Below, piece after piece: positions 34,191-46,198 of a stretch of 64,000 bases of DNA (positions are counted from its first letter, which is position 1; each line of letters begins with the position of its first letter). A program made the translations under genes and the position numbers. The notes under the pieces were generated by a model that had not been told where the DNA came from, ran no database searches, and was given only the letters and a program-made list of their open reading frames with translations. The DNA comes from Theobroma cacao (lineage: Eukaryota > Streptophyta > Magnoliopsida > Malvales > Malvaceae), in the NCBI RefSeq assembly GCF_000208745.1, contig NC_030850.1, positions 18,118,879-18,182,878 on the forward strand, in the 5' to 3' direction.

Positions 34191-37100
34191 AGCAGTGATA
34201 GGTACTATGTCCTTATTTGATAAAGATGCTTATGTTTTGATTGATTCTGGCTCAGATAGGTCTTATGTGAGTATGGCATTTGCATCAATTGCTGATAGAA
34301 ACCTGTCACCATTAGAGGAAAAAATTGTAGCTCACACTTCTTTAGGAGAAAAGCTTGTTAGAAACAGTTGTTATAGAGATTGTGGAGTAATGGTTGGTGA
34401 GGAAGAATTTAGGGGTGACTTGATTCCTTTAGAGATCCAAGATTTCGATTTGATATTGGGTATGGACTGGTTAACTGAACATCAGGCGAATGTAGATTAT
34501 TTCAGGAAAGAAGTTGTTCTTTGGAATTTGGAGGGAGTAGAGATTGGTTTTGTAGTGGAACATCGAGTATTACAATCTTATGTAATCTCGGCCATCAAAG
34601 CTTTGAAACTGGTGCAGAAAGGGTATCTGGCATATTTAGCACACGTGATCGATTCTTCAAAAGGGAAACTTAAATTAGAGGATGTCCCAATAGTAAGTGA
34701 GTTTCCTAATGTATTTTCTGACGAATTACCGGGACTACCTCCTGAGCAAGAGCTTGAGTTCCCTATTAATTTACTTTCGAGTACCGCACCTATTTCTAGC
34801 CCTCCATATCGAATGGCTTCGACAGAGTTGAAAGAACTAAAAGTCCCGTTACAAGATTTGGTGGATAAGGATTTTGTTCGCCCTAGCACTTCTCCTTGGG
34901 GAGCACTAGTCCAATTTGTAAAGAAGAAGGATGTCATTCTTCGATTGTGTATCGATTACCGTTAGCTGAACCGAGTGACCATCAAGAATAAATACCCTCT
35001 ACCCCGGATCGATGATCTTTGTGATCAATTACGAAGTGCTATGGTGTTTTCTAAAATTGATTTGAGGTATGGGTATTATCAGTTGAAGATTAAAGAGCAG
35101 GATGTACCCAAGACTGTTTTTAGGATGCGTTATGGGCATTATGAGTTTTTGGTGATGTCATTTGGTTTGACTAATGCCCTGGCAGCTTTTATGGATCTTA
35201 TGAATAGGGTGTTCAATCCATACTTGGATAAGTTTGTGATAGTATTCATAGATGACATCCTGGTTTATTCGAAGAATAATGATGAACATGATACCCGTTG
35301 CAAACCTTGTGTGAAAAGCAACTCTATGCCAAGTTCTCTAAATGTGAGTTCTGGTTAAAGGAAGTGGTTTTCTTGGGACATGTGGTGTCCAGAGCTGGAA
35401 TTTATGTCAATCCCAAGAAGATTGAGGCAATCTTGCAATGGGAGCAACCGAGAATGGTAATTGAGATTCGCAGTTTCTTCGGCTTAGCCGGTTATTATCG
35501 GAGATTTGTTCAGGGATTTTCATTGATAGCTGCTTTGACTCGTCTGACTCGTAAAGGAGTTAAGTTTGAGTGAGATGATATTTGTGAGAGTCGATTTCAG
35601 GATTTAAAGAACCAGTTAACCTCCGCTCCCATTCTAACACTTTTGGTTGGTGGGAAAGAATTTGTGGTATACAATGATGCCTCTAAGTTGGGATTAGGGT
35701 GCGTATTGATGCAGGATGAAAAAGTAATAGCTTATGCTTCCCGACAGTTGAAGAAGCATGAGACGAATTACCCTACCCATGATTTGGAGTTAGCAGCAGC
35801 ACTCTTCGCATTGAAGATTTAGAGGCATTATTTATATGGTGAGCGTTGTCAGATTTTTACTGATCATAAGAGTTTGAAATATTTACTCACCCAAAAAGAA
35901 CTTAATTCGAGACAAAGACGATGGCTAGAGTTGATCAAGGATTACAACTTAGTGATTGATTATCACCCTGGAAAGGCAAATGTTGTAGCGGGTGCCTTAA
36001 GTCGTAAATCCTCATCGTCGTTAGCAACGCTTTAGAGTTCTTATTTTTCCATGTTACTTGAGACGAAATCTCTAGGGGTCCAGTTGAATAATGGTGAGGA
36101 TGGAACCCTACTTGCTAGTTTAGTTGTGAGACCGTCATTGTTGAATAAGATCAAAGAATTGTAGAAATTTGATGATTGGTACTAGTGAGTTTAGATTCAG
36201 TGATAATGGTACTTTGATGCTTGGAGACCGGATTTATGTTCCTAAGGATGATCAATTGAGACGAGCTATTTTAGAGGAAGTTCATTCTTCTGCCTACGCT
36301 TTACATCCCAGAAGCACCAAGATGTATCGAACTATTAAAGAAAGTTATTGGTGGCTGGGTATGAAACGAGACGTAGCAGAGTTTGTAGCGAAATGTCTCA
36401 CATGCCAATAGATTAAGGTGGAACATAAAAAACCATCAGGTACTCTTCAGCCTTTACCTATTCCGGAATGGAAGTGGGAACACTTGACTATGGACTTTGT
36501 ACTAGGTTTGCCACGGACACAGAGTGTGAAGGATGCTATTTGGGTGATTGTGGATAGATTGACTAAGTCCGCCCATTTCTTGGCTATCCATAGCACGTAT
36601 TCTATTGAGAAATTGGTGAAACTTTATATAGATGAGATTGTGAGATTACGGAGAGTTCCAGTTTCTATTGTGTCAGTAGAGACCCTCAGTTTACTTCTCG
36701 ATTTTGATCAAAATTTCAAGAAGCTCTCGGAACTAAATTGAGATTTAGTATTGCCTTTCATTTGCAGACTAATGGTCAATCTGAAAGGACTATTTAGACC
36801 TTGGAGGATATGTTACAGGCTTGTGTCATTGACTTTATTGGGAGTTGGGGCAGACACTTGCCATTGGTGGAGTTTAAGTATAATAATAGTTTTCAGTCTA
36901 GTGTTGAGATGGCACCATACGAGGCTCTGTATGGAAGGAAGTGCCGAACTCTGCTTTGTTGGGATGAAGTGGGTGAGAGGAAATTGTTTAATGTGGAATT
37001 GATTGATTTAACAAATGACAAGATCAAGGTCATCCCGAGAGCGATTAAAGACAGCTCAAGATAGGCAGAAGAGTTATTTTGATAAACGAAGGAAAGATTT

Positions 37101-37653
37101 AGAGTTTGAAGTCGACGATAAAGTTTTTCTTAAGGTTTCTCCTTGGAAAGGTAATAATTTGAAAATTTTGAAGTATTAAATCTTATTTGATTATACTATT
37201 ATGATAAATTGTGGTATTTTATTGGGTAATAAAAGGTGTGATTCGATTCGCGAAGCTGGGAAAGCTCAATCTGAGATACATTGGACCCTTTCGTATCATT
37301 GAAATGATCGAGCTAGTGGCTTACAAACTTGAATTACCCCCGGGGTTAGATCGAATTCATAATGTTTTCCACGTCTTTATGTTGAAGAAGTATGTACCTG
37401 ATCCTTCCCACATTTTAGAGACACCACCGATTGAGTTGCATGAAGATATGAAGTTCGAGGTGCAGCTGTACGTATTCTACATCAAAAGGATCGAGTGTTG
37501 AGGAACAAAAGCATTCCAATGGTGAAAGTGTTGTGGAAGAATGCTCGAATAGAGGAGATGACGTGGGAAGTCGAGCACCAGATGAGAAACCAATATCCAC
37601 ATCTTTACTTCGAATCTGATAAGTCAAATTTTGAGGTCAAAATTTTATTTTAA
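34191..37653 (+). pseudogene. pol of Tk3 (protease, RT, RNase H, integrase, chromodomain)
   Basis: Protease: LIDSGSDRSYVS (34235 on), with the D-S-G catalytic triplet intact. Reverse transcriptase: PPYRMASTELKELK, RLCIDYR followed by [14 protein letters not shown] and the catalytic [10 protein letters not shown] near 35250, with a frameshift near 35290. RNase [13 protein letters not shown] and [10 protein letters not shown]. Integrase: LHPRSTKMY, a CLTCQ zinc half, catalytic Asp in LTMDFVLGLP, the second Asp region altered (VSVETL), and the Glu of NGQSERTI in another frame. The C-terminal chromodomain (MVKVLWKNAR, TWEVEHQMRNQ) lies near 37520-37610. The stop TAA 37651-37653 overlaps the polypurine tract. 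At least eight in-frame stops and four frame changes disable it. Confidence 0.93.
37152..37236 (+). other. 85-bp insertion in Tk3 pol, flanked by AAAGG, with GT...AG ends
   Basis: The coding stretch reading VSPWKG is interrupted after TTGGAAAGG and resumes at GTGTGATTCG. The insert is A/T-rich and bounded by AAAGG (37147-37151 and 37232-37236). The string GGTAATAA occurs at both of its ends (37150, 37225). Read as an intron it would run GT 37151 to AG 37235. Origin is not settled. Confidence 0.6.
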
Positions 37654-37662
37654 GGGGGGTAG
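37652..37662 (+). other. Polypurine tract of Tk3
   Basis: AAGGGGGGTAG precedes the 3' LTR start at 37666 and overlaps the pol stop codon. Confidence 0.9.
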
Positions 37663-37665
37663 TGC

Positions 37666-40633
37666 TGTCAAGCCTGACTTTATAAAATATTAGCCATGTC
37701 ATTGATGTGATTGACAGAATGCTTGCATACTTGAAGAGTCCCAAAAAATCATCAAAAGTCGTAGTGCACCTAGTGGTGCAACTAAGTTGAATTAAGCCTC
37801 GAACTAGTCTAAATAGAGATTTTAAGATGAAATTGAGAATTTCAAAACCCCAGAATGCCTTAAAATGGTGATTTGGAGTTCGAGGACTGATTTGGAGTCA
37901 AATTGAAATTTTCATGACCTAGGGGCAAAATGGTCATTTTGCTCTCCGAGGTTAAGATGTGAGTGTTGGATGAAATTTTTGACTAAGATTGATCATTTGG
38001 AGTATAATTTGAGTTTGAAAAGTGAAGAATTTTAATTTCGGCATTTTTTCGAGGATAAGGGCAAAATAGTCATTTTGCCACTCCAGGGGCAAAATTATAA
38101 TTTTACACCACCCACCACTTGTCCAGCACATGAATTTCACCCATTATTATTATGGATAATTGAAGGATTTTATGTGGTAGAGAAAGAAAGCTTAATAGTT
38201 AAGAATTTAAAAATGGACTAATGGTAAGGTGACAAGTGTCAAGCTTTTATTTCTTTATTATTTTGCTCATAAATTAGCACAAAATCAGCCCATTTCTCTT
38301 CATTATGGTCGGCCTCACCAAGGAGAAGCAAGAAAAAGGAAGAACAAAACCCTAGGTGGAAAAATTCAAGGGAAAGTGTGAAAATTCAAGGAAACAAGTG
38401 AAAAAAAGTAAGATTTTTCAATTTAAGCTTGAGATCTCTCTTTCTTAAGCATTTTTTCTTATTTTCCGTGGTTGAATCACATGAAATCATGATGAATCCC
38501 TTGCTGGATGAGCACTTAGAGGGAGGTTTTGATGCTTGATTTGGTTAGATTTCAATGTATTTTAGTGTTTTTAGATAGTTAGTGATGTGTAGCGTGAAAA
38601 GCCAACAAGAAAAATTCACTTCCTCCCATTACCCATCATTGGCCGAATTTTCCATGTAGAGTGTGGATGGTGGATTTGATTTTATTTCAAGTGAATTTGT
38701 TAGGAAATGATGAATTACGGTGAGAAAATCATGTAGGAAAAATCGTAGTGTTGATGCACCCACCATGGCCGAAATTCCCAAGAGAAAATGTGAAGATGAT
38801 TTTGCTAAATTTTATGCTATTTTACTTGTGTTTGATGGTTTGGAGAATTGGAAGAAAAATGGAGTTAATTGGAGTTGAATTGGGCATACTGGCTAATTAA
38901 TCGAGTGATAGATCGAATTAGACCAATACCGTTTTATTTAGGTACACAATTGAATTTGTGAAGAACACCGTGTTTAGATGATAATCTGAACAATTTGCAT
39001 TCCATTTCATGCATCCATATAGTTTTATAATGGTTTAGCACCAAGGTGGTAAATTGCTTGATTGTGCATTATGTCTAGGTGGTGAATCCTCCAATAAGGG
39101 CAAAGAAATTGTACCCGAGGATAGATAGTCGGAGTACTATAAAAATTTGACTCTCGAAATAGTGAGTAACCTTATCATTATTTTAATTAGTGAGTAACCT
39201 TATCATTATTTTAATTATGTAAAGTGGTCTTTTTATTCGATTTTGTGAATGTTATGGAAAATGAGTTTAAATGGTTAATTTTTAGATTTTATAAACAAAA
39301 TGTGTTTAAATGAAATGATTTTATAAATTGTCTTGAAATTGAATGATGGCTTTGAAAATAGAGTAATTGGAGACCATTTGATGTATTGTGAATTTATGGT
39401 TCTAAGTGATTGGCTTATGGCAATATTGGCATGAATGGCTGAATTGGTATGTATTGAAAATGTATAAACTGTTGTTTGCCTTGATAGGCTGGATAATGAT
39501 AAAATTGCCTTGTCATGTTGTTGAATTTTTATTGTATGGTGGGTTTAGCTTGCTGCATTGGGCGAGTTCTGTGGACCAGCTTATTAGAGGGGCACAGAAT
39601 CTGGTTATATACATACCTCGGTCAGAGAGGCGCGTAGGGTATCTCCTGAGGTATGGTTAGAGTTCACGTCACGCCAAACCACCTTGTGATGATGAACTCC
39701 ACTAACTCCAAGGAATGGTTGTGTTTTTCAAACTAAAAATATGTTTACGTGTATACGAAATTTTTAACAGCCTTGACAGACTCGGTTAAATAGCTCGGCC
39801 AAGGTATTCCCGAGAATGATTTTGGCAGGAGCCAAGCTTTTAAGATACTCATAAGCCATGTTGATTATTTAAATGAAATGAATATTTATGTTATGAAATA
39901 CTTATTGAGATGGAATATTTTAATCGTCTCCATTTACTCGACTTTAAATATTTTTGCTGATGTTTGTTTACTCACTGGGATTATATAATCTCACCACCCT
40001 CCTTTCCACCCATTTCAGGTTCAGAATAGGCTGTAAATAGCTGATTTCGTCAAAGGCTACAGTTGGTTTTACTTCCTCAAAAATCGTAGGTTCACAGCCT
40101 TCGTTCACTTTTGTCATTTGGGGGCCCATGTGTCATTGTAAATTAAATTACATACCTTGACTATCTGTATTATAGTATGTATGAATTTATTTTGTGTTTA
40201 CACTACAAAAATTTCTTATAGATAACTCTATAAAAATTGTTTATAAGAAAATAGAATATTTTATTTAATATTTTTATATTATATCCAAATAATCATAATT
40301 TCATTTTAAATAAAAGTTTTAGACGTTTAAACTTAATTTTGATTATGAATTATGTGTTTTGTACTCGCATACTATATTTTTAGCTGGTTTCAAAATTTTT
40401 AGGAAAAAAGACCAAAATGCCTCTATGAGACAGAAATCATTTTTTTTATTGTTTTAAGTTGGAAATAGCTTAAAATCTTTTAGAACATGATATTTGGCAA
40501 CGGTTACTCACAGGAGAAATGAGAAACTGATATTAAAGCCTTGCGGGGTTTTGGTTCGCATTCCGGATAATGAGTGTCTATCGGGACACCGTGATGGTTG
40601 TCACGGGCTCGAGGGGAGTATCGGGTCGTGGCA
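37666..40633 (+). repeat. 3' LTR of Tk3
   Basis: TGTCAAGCC to GTCGTGGCA, 2968 bp. It is collinear with the 5' LTR except small indels, such as a 29-bp local duplication of TGAGTAACCTTATCATTATT near 39160-39210. The G-box is mutated to CATGTG at 40127. Open frames inside are not genes. Confidence 0.92.
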
Positions 40634-43605
40634 TAGGAACTATTGGTAAGAATTCTCAAGCTTAAATTAGTCATGTGTTGCTTGTTAAAGGTTTAAAACA
40701 CAATTTTTTAAGTATCAGCCAATTATTTGATAAAGGGTTTAAGGTATGTTTTGATTCAAATAAATGTGAAGTGATAGACATAAGTACCAACAAAGTTTCA
40801 TTCATAGGAAAAAGAATCAAGAATATGTATGTTATATTTCTTGAAGACCTTGAACTTAATTATTAAACATGTCTTATGGCAAATGAAGAAAATGATAGCT
40901 AGTTATGGCATAGGAGGCTTGGACATGTGAGCATGCATACGATCTCAAAATTGATGAAAAAAATCTGGTTATTGGATTGCTTGAACTTAAATTTGAGAAT
41001 GATCAAATTTGTGATGCTTGCCAACTAGGCAAACAAGTTAGAACATCCTTCAAAACCAAGGAAATTGTCTCAACCTCTAGACCTTTTTAACTGGTACACA
41101 TTGATTTATTTGGTCCAATTAACACAACTAGCCTAGGAGGTAAATCATATGGGTTTGTGATAGTTGATGACTACTCTAGGTATACTTGGGTCTACTTTTT
41201 TGCTCATAAAAATGATGCACTACCTACATTTGTAAATCATTGTAAAAAGATTCAGAATGAAAAAGAACTTATCATAGTTAGTGTTAGGAGTGATCATGGA
41301 GGTGAGTTTGAAGGATATGATTTTGAAAATTTTTGTAATGAAAAGGGGTTGGATCATAATTTTTCAGCACCTAGAACACCCTAACAAAATGGGGTTGTAG
41401 AAAGAAAAAATAGAACTTTGAAGGAAATGGCTTTAACCTTGCTTTGTGAAAATAATCTACCAAAGTATTTTTGGGCAAAAGCTTTCAACACAGCAGCCTA
41501 CATTCTTAATAGAGTCTCAATAAAGGCCATGATATCAAAAACCCCATATGAACTATACAAAGGTAGAAAACCAAACATCTTTCACCTTAGAAGTTTTGGC
41601 TACAAATACTTTGTGTTGAACATTGGAAAACATTCTTTTAGGAAAGTTTGATGCTAAAAGTGATGAGGCTATATTTCTAGGATATGCATTGAACTCAAAG
41701 GCTTATAGAGTTTTTAAGAAAAGAACATTAATAGTTGAAGAGTCTATCTATGTAGTTTTTGATAAATCTAATACCTTTCAAAAGGAAGTTCTTGTTGATG
41801 ATAATGATGTAGAGGACTTTGAAAGACAAATGGAAGAAATGAGCCTAGAAAATAAGAAAAACAGTGAAGAAAACCCTATTGGAAGAGAAACAGATACTCC
41901 ACCTCTAGAAAATCTACAAAGAACAGAAAGACATCATGATGACCTTCCAAAGAGCTAGAGATATGTAAAAGATCATCCACAAGAGTAGATCATTGGTGAT
42001 ATTACACAAAGAGTCAAAACCAGGAAAGGAATTAGAGAAATGTGTGAGTTCTCAACATTCATCTCACAAATCAAGCCTAAAAGCTTTGAAGAGGTAGAAA
42101 AAGAAGAAAGTTGGATCTTAGCCATGCAAGAAGAGCTCGATCAATTTGAAAGAAATCGAGTATGGACACTGGTTTCTAGGCCATTAAATCACCCAATTGA
42201 TGGCACAAGGTGGGTGTTCAGAAATAAGGTAGATGAGCAAGGTAATGTTATTAGAAACAAAACTAGGTTAGTGGCTTAAGAGTATAACCAAGAGGAAGGC
42301 ATTGACTATGATGAAACATTTGCCTCTATTGCTAGGATAGAAGCCATAAGATTATTGCTTGCATTTGCATGTTTCATGAGCTTCAAATTATTCCAAATGG
42401 ATGTGAAAAGTGCATTTTTAAATGGTTTTATCCAAGAGAAAGTTTATGTCAAACAACCCCCAAGATTTGAAGACTTTGAAAAGCCTGATTATGTTTTCAA
42501 GCTGCATAAGGCTTTATATGGATTGAAACAAGCTCCTAGAGCTTGGTATGAAAGGTTATCAAAGTTTTTAGTTGAAAAAGGGTATGTTAGAGGAAGCATT
42601 GATACAACACTATTTATTACGAAATGTCTAAATAATTTAATTGTTGTTCAAATCTATGTGGATGATATTGTGTTTGGTGCTACTAATGAGGCTTTATGCA
42701 AAAATTTTGCTGAAGAAATGCAGGGTGAATTCGAAATAAGCATGATGGGTGTGCTAAAATTCTTTCTTGGCCTTCAAATCAAACAAAGTGAGGAGGGCAT
42801 CTTTATCAATCAAGAAAGATATGTTCAAGACATGCTGAAAAAGTTTGATATGCTAAAACTGAAATCTATCAGCACACTAATGAGTCCTTCCACCAATCTT
42901 GATGCTAATGAGAAAGGAAAAAGTGTTGATCAAAAGCTTTATAGAGGTATGATTAGATCTTTGTTGTATTTAATTGCTAGTAGGCCTGATATTCAAGTTA
43001 GCGTATTCTTGTGTGTCCGGTTTCAATCACAACCTTAAGGGTCACACTTAACTGTAGTAAAAAGAATCTTTAGGTACATATTGGACACATAAAGTCTAGG
43101 ACTATGGTATCTAAAAGGATCATATTTTAATCTCATTGGGTATTCTGATGCAGACTTTGCAGGAAGTTAAACAGATTAAAAAAGTACTAGTGGCAGTTGT
43201 CAGCCTTTAGGAAACATGCTTGTATCCTGGTCAAGTAAGAAACAGAACTCAGTTGCACTCTCCACAACTGAAGCTGAACATGTCTCCTTAGGTAGTTGCT
43301 TTACTCAGATTTTATGGATTAAACAACAATTAAAAGACTTTGGAGTAACTATACATAATGTACCAATATTTTGTGATAACACAAGTGACATCAATATATC
43401 AAAGAATCCTGTTCAGCACTCTAGGACTAAACATATTGAAATTATACATCACTTTATCAGAGACCATGTGATTAAAGGAGACATTAAGATTGAGTTTATT
43501 AACACTTTACAACAATTAGCTGATATATTCACCAAGCCCTTGAATAAGGACAGATTTTGTGAAATTAGGAGAAATCTAGGAATAATTAATGTACAAGAGC
43601 TTTAG
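40634..43605 (+). pseudogene. pol of Sire1 (protease end, integrase, RT, RNase H)
   Basis: After Tk3 the frame gives the gag-pre-integrase part ([16 protein letters not shown], then LWHRRLGHVS and CDACQLGK, the H-H-C-C zinc site). A frameshift lies near 40965. Integrase keeps its D-D-E residues: HIDLFGP, RSDHGGEF and NGVVERKNR. Reverse transcriptase follows with ESWILAMQEELDQFERN, DVKSAFLNG, ALYGLKQAPRAWY and the catalytic YVDDI (42656 on), open for 227 codons from 42355. RNase H shows SDADFAG, LSTTEAEH, CDNTS and RTKHIE, and ends VQEL at 43605. About seven stops, for example at 42279, 43038, 43090 and 43168, prevent expression. The order integrase before RT is diagnostic of copia. Confidence 0.94.
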
Positions 43606-43783
43606 GAAATTTGTGAGATTTTCATTCATAAGATAGTAGGTACTTAGTTGATTAAGAGATTGCTTAACTAACTAAGAGCTTTCTGTTCTTTTTAAATAAT
43701 AAGACTCAGTTAGATAAAAATAAAACTCAGATAGTTAAGAAACCAAGATTCAAAAGACGAGGAAGAAGGATGAGTTAGCCTCG

Positions 43784-45575
43784 GTGACTGAGAAAACTGG
43801 GAAGAAACAGAAAGAGAAAGAACAGAAACTAGAGAAAAAGAAGGAAAAAAAATCCATCAGAAAAAGTACTCCTCCATTCTCTAAATTTAGAAATAAAACT
43901 CATGAGGATAGGTTTAGGAAGATAGAAAATGCACCAATTTCATGTGGAAAATACATTGACTGGGAAAGCTTTAATGAGGTGCCAAAAATTAAAGAGGGTT
44001 TATCGGATTACTTTAAGGAGATAAAATTATAGAAATTAAGTGTGTTTAAGAACAAAACCTATAGTGCCAGCTTAGTGAAAGAATTCTATGCTAGCATTGC
44101 ACTAAATGAAAATGAACTTGTGGAACTTGAGGATTTTGTTGATGATGGTCTGAATGTGTTCTTGAATGGAAAGGAGTTTGTGGTCAGAGCCACGGATTTG
44201 GGAAGTCTGCTCAAAGTTGAGTGTGAAGAGGGAGAATATGAAATTCTTGATGATTATGATCCATAATCTCTGTGGGAGATAATAACAGGGAAAAAGGAAA
44301 GATATTCATCCAAAAGTTATGCCAGTTTCATTAAAAGCCCTTAGATTAGGATCCTGCATTATTTCATTGCCTCTACAATCCATGGGAGAAGCGGTAGCTT
44401 CAGCTACGTAAGCCTTCAAGATATGTGGTTAATGGAGCATGCCTTTAATGCTACTCCCCTTAACTTAGGCAGATTCATGATAGAAAGGATGAGAGAAACA
44501 TGTAAAGTTGATAAGGTGAATTTGCCCTATGGAAACTTAATCACCTTTTTGGTGAAGAAAAAGAGAATATGGAGCTCTAGATATGAGAATGATTTAGTTA
44601 AGAGTAGGGAAAAAGCAATTTACTTAGGAAGTTTACCAAAGATGGGGTACAAACTAAAATGAGAAAAGTTTGTCAAAACCCCCCAAAATTGCTCCAAGGG
44701 ATGAGCATTCCATCCTTGCACAGACAGAGACAACTCCCTCCCAGATTTCAAATGAAATGATCCTGAACTTGTTAATGAGAATTGACGGGAAACTCACTGA
44801 CCGAGCTGTAAGGATTTAGAGAATTGAAGATAAGTTGGCAAAGCTAGAAAATGAGGTGAAAGAAAAAGGAAAATCATCTTCTGGTCTTGCAACTGAAGAC
44901 ACTTTTGCAACACTAAGTCTAGCATCAGCAGGACAAGCTGCTGAAGGTCCTGCCTTCCAAGTTGGAAGTCATGAACCAGTATCAGTTCAATCGAGGAAAT
45001 CTCCCACTCTTGAGTGTGAAAAAGAAGAAGAATCTAATGAAGATACTGAAGTACTTGGATCCTTTGATGACAGCCCTTTACCGCATGATGCACCACAACT
45101 AGAAAACCCATCTCCACCTAATTCTGAGGATGTTTCAATAATGGATCTCTTTCATCAAATGGTTAGAAAAGAACAAGTAAAAAGAAAAGCAGCAAAAAGC
45201 AAAGCTCAGAAACCAGCATCTACAAGAGCATCCTCTGAACTAGTGCACATTGGAGGGAAGAGTAAGCAATCTAGTAAAGAGAAAGGAAAAGCTACTGCAG
45301 CTACATAAGAGAAACCTAAACCAACAGGGAAAAGGACTAAGACCATGGCAACAAAAACAAAATTCCTCAAGAAGAGAAAGTCCTTCAAAATAACTGAGAA
45401 AGCCAAACCCTTAGTCAAGTCTTCTGCTCAGGATTCACTCCAAATTTTAGACAGATCCTCTCTTGACTCTTTACTAAGAAGATCCTCGCCTGTGCCATCT
45501 CTTGAACTTGAACCCCTCAATGTCTATTTTGGCAATGATGAGTCTACTCCCTCTTACTCTTCTCAGAACAATTGA
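43784..45575 (+). pseudogene. Extra ORF of Sire1 downstream of pol (plant transposon protein type)
   Basis: Five open pieces (43784-44032, 44042-44266, 44423-44662, 44835-45308, 45345-45575) lie in nearly one frame, interrupted by stops and small shifts. The N-part is a Lys/Glu-rich helix. The next part has DRFRKIENAPISCGKYIDWE, LVKEFYASIALNE, ATDLGSLLKV and MIERMRETCK, the pattern of the plant-transposon-protein domain found in many Sireviruses. The C-part is low-complexity, Ser/Lys/Pro-rich. Earlier literature called such ORFs env-like. I see no signal peptide or clear membrane segment to support an envelope role. The pseudogene at 62822-63860 has the same kind of domain. Confidence 0.8.
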
Positions 45576-45596
45576 CCACCTTTGTTTTTTTTGACG

Positions 45597-46198
45597 ACAA
45601 AAAGGGGGAGAGATAGATAGCTTAAGGGAGATAGAAAGTAGAGGAATTTTAGGGAGAAAGTAGAAGTGATTTAAGGGTAATTTAGGAATCTAAATTTGAC
45701 TTTGACAATATATTGAGCTGTTTATGTTATTTTGTGTGTTGATGGTTGTTTTGGATGCTAAAAACTTACTTATAACTTATTTTATGGTTGTTCTGTTGGA
45801 TTGTGAATGGAAACTATTTTTAAAATGAAAATGGATGCTGCTTATGCTTTTATGATATATGATATTTCTATTGAATGGTTAATGGCATTTATTTTTGGAA
45901 TGGATATGATTTGATGAAAATATGCTGATGACAGTAAATGATATTTCTATTACCTATAGCTGATTGCTTTGTAACGCTATACAAAAATATTCTGTCAAAT
46001 AGTTGAATCTATACTTGTCATATTCTTTAAGAGATAAAGAAAAACCTGCTAATGTGAATAATAAAATCATACATACTCTAAGGGGGAGCGCACACTTAGG
46101 GGGAGAAAATCCTCATTTTGTACAAAACAAAAAAAAGAACTAATAGACACTGTGTTGTTAATCAAGGAATGTTTTGTCATCATCAAAAAGGGAGAGAT
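45597..46198 (+). other. Repeated polypurine tracts before the Sire1 3' LTR
   Basis: AAAAAGGGGGAGAGATAG (45599), GGGGGAG (46083 and 46099) and the terminal AAAAAGGGAGAGAT (46185-46198) occur in order. The last one abuts the LTR. Multiple tracts upstream of the 3' LTR are known for Sireviruses. No gene lies in this stretch. Confidence 0.75.

Larger units (their letters stand above)
29712..40633 (+). mobile_element. Tk3, complete Tekay-type Ty3/gypsy chromovirus, inactive
   Basis: Two LTRs (29712-32643 and 37666-40633), primer site, gag, pol (protease, reverse transcriptase, RNase H, integrase, chromodomain) and polypurine tract are all present. Flanks TAAGA (29707-29711) and TAGGA (40634-40638) are a 5-bp duplication with one change, and the interrupted copia frame continues across it. 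The order RT-RH-integrase and the C-terminal chromodomain define a chromovirus. Many stops, mostly at CGA, CAG and TGG sites, disable it. Confidence 0.95.

Noticed and set aside
34578..34937. 119-codon minus-strand open frame
   Set aside because: It is antisense to the protease/RT of Tk3, whose motifs are unmistakable on the plus strand.
43784..45575. Envelope gene of an endogenous retrovirus
   Set aside because: No signal peptide, transmembrane segment or cleavage site is visible; the motifs fit the plant transposon protein domain instead.
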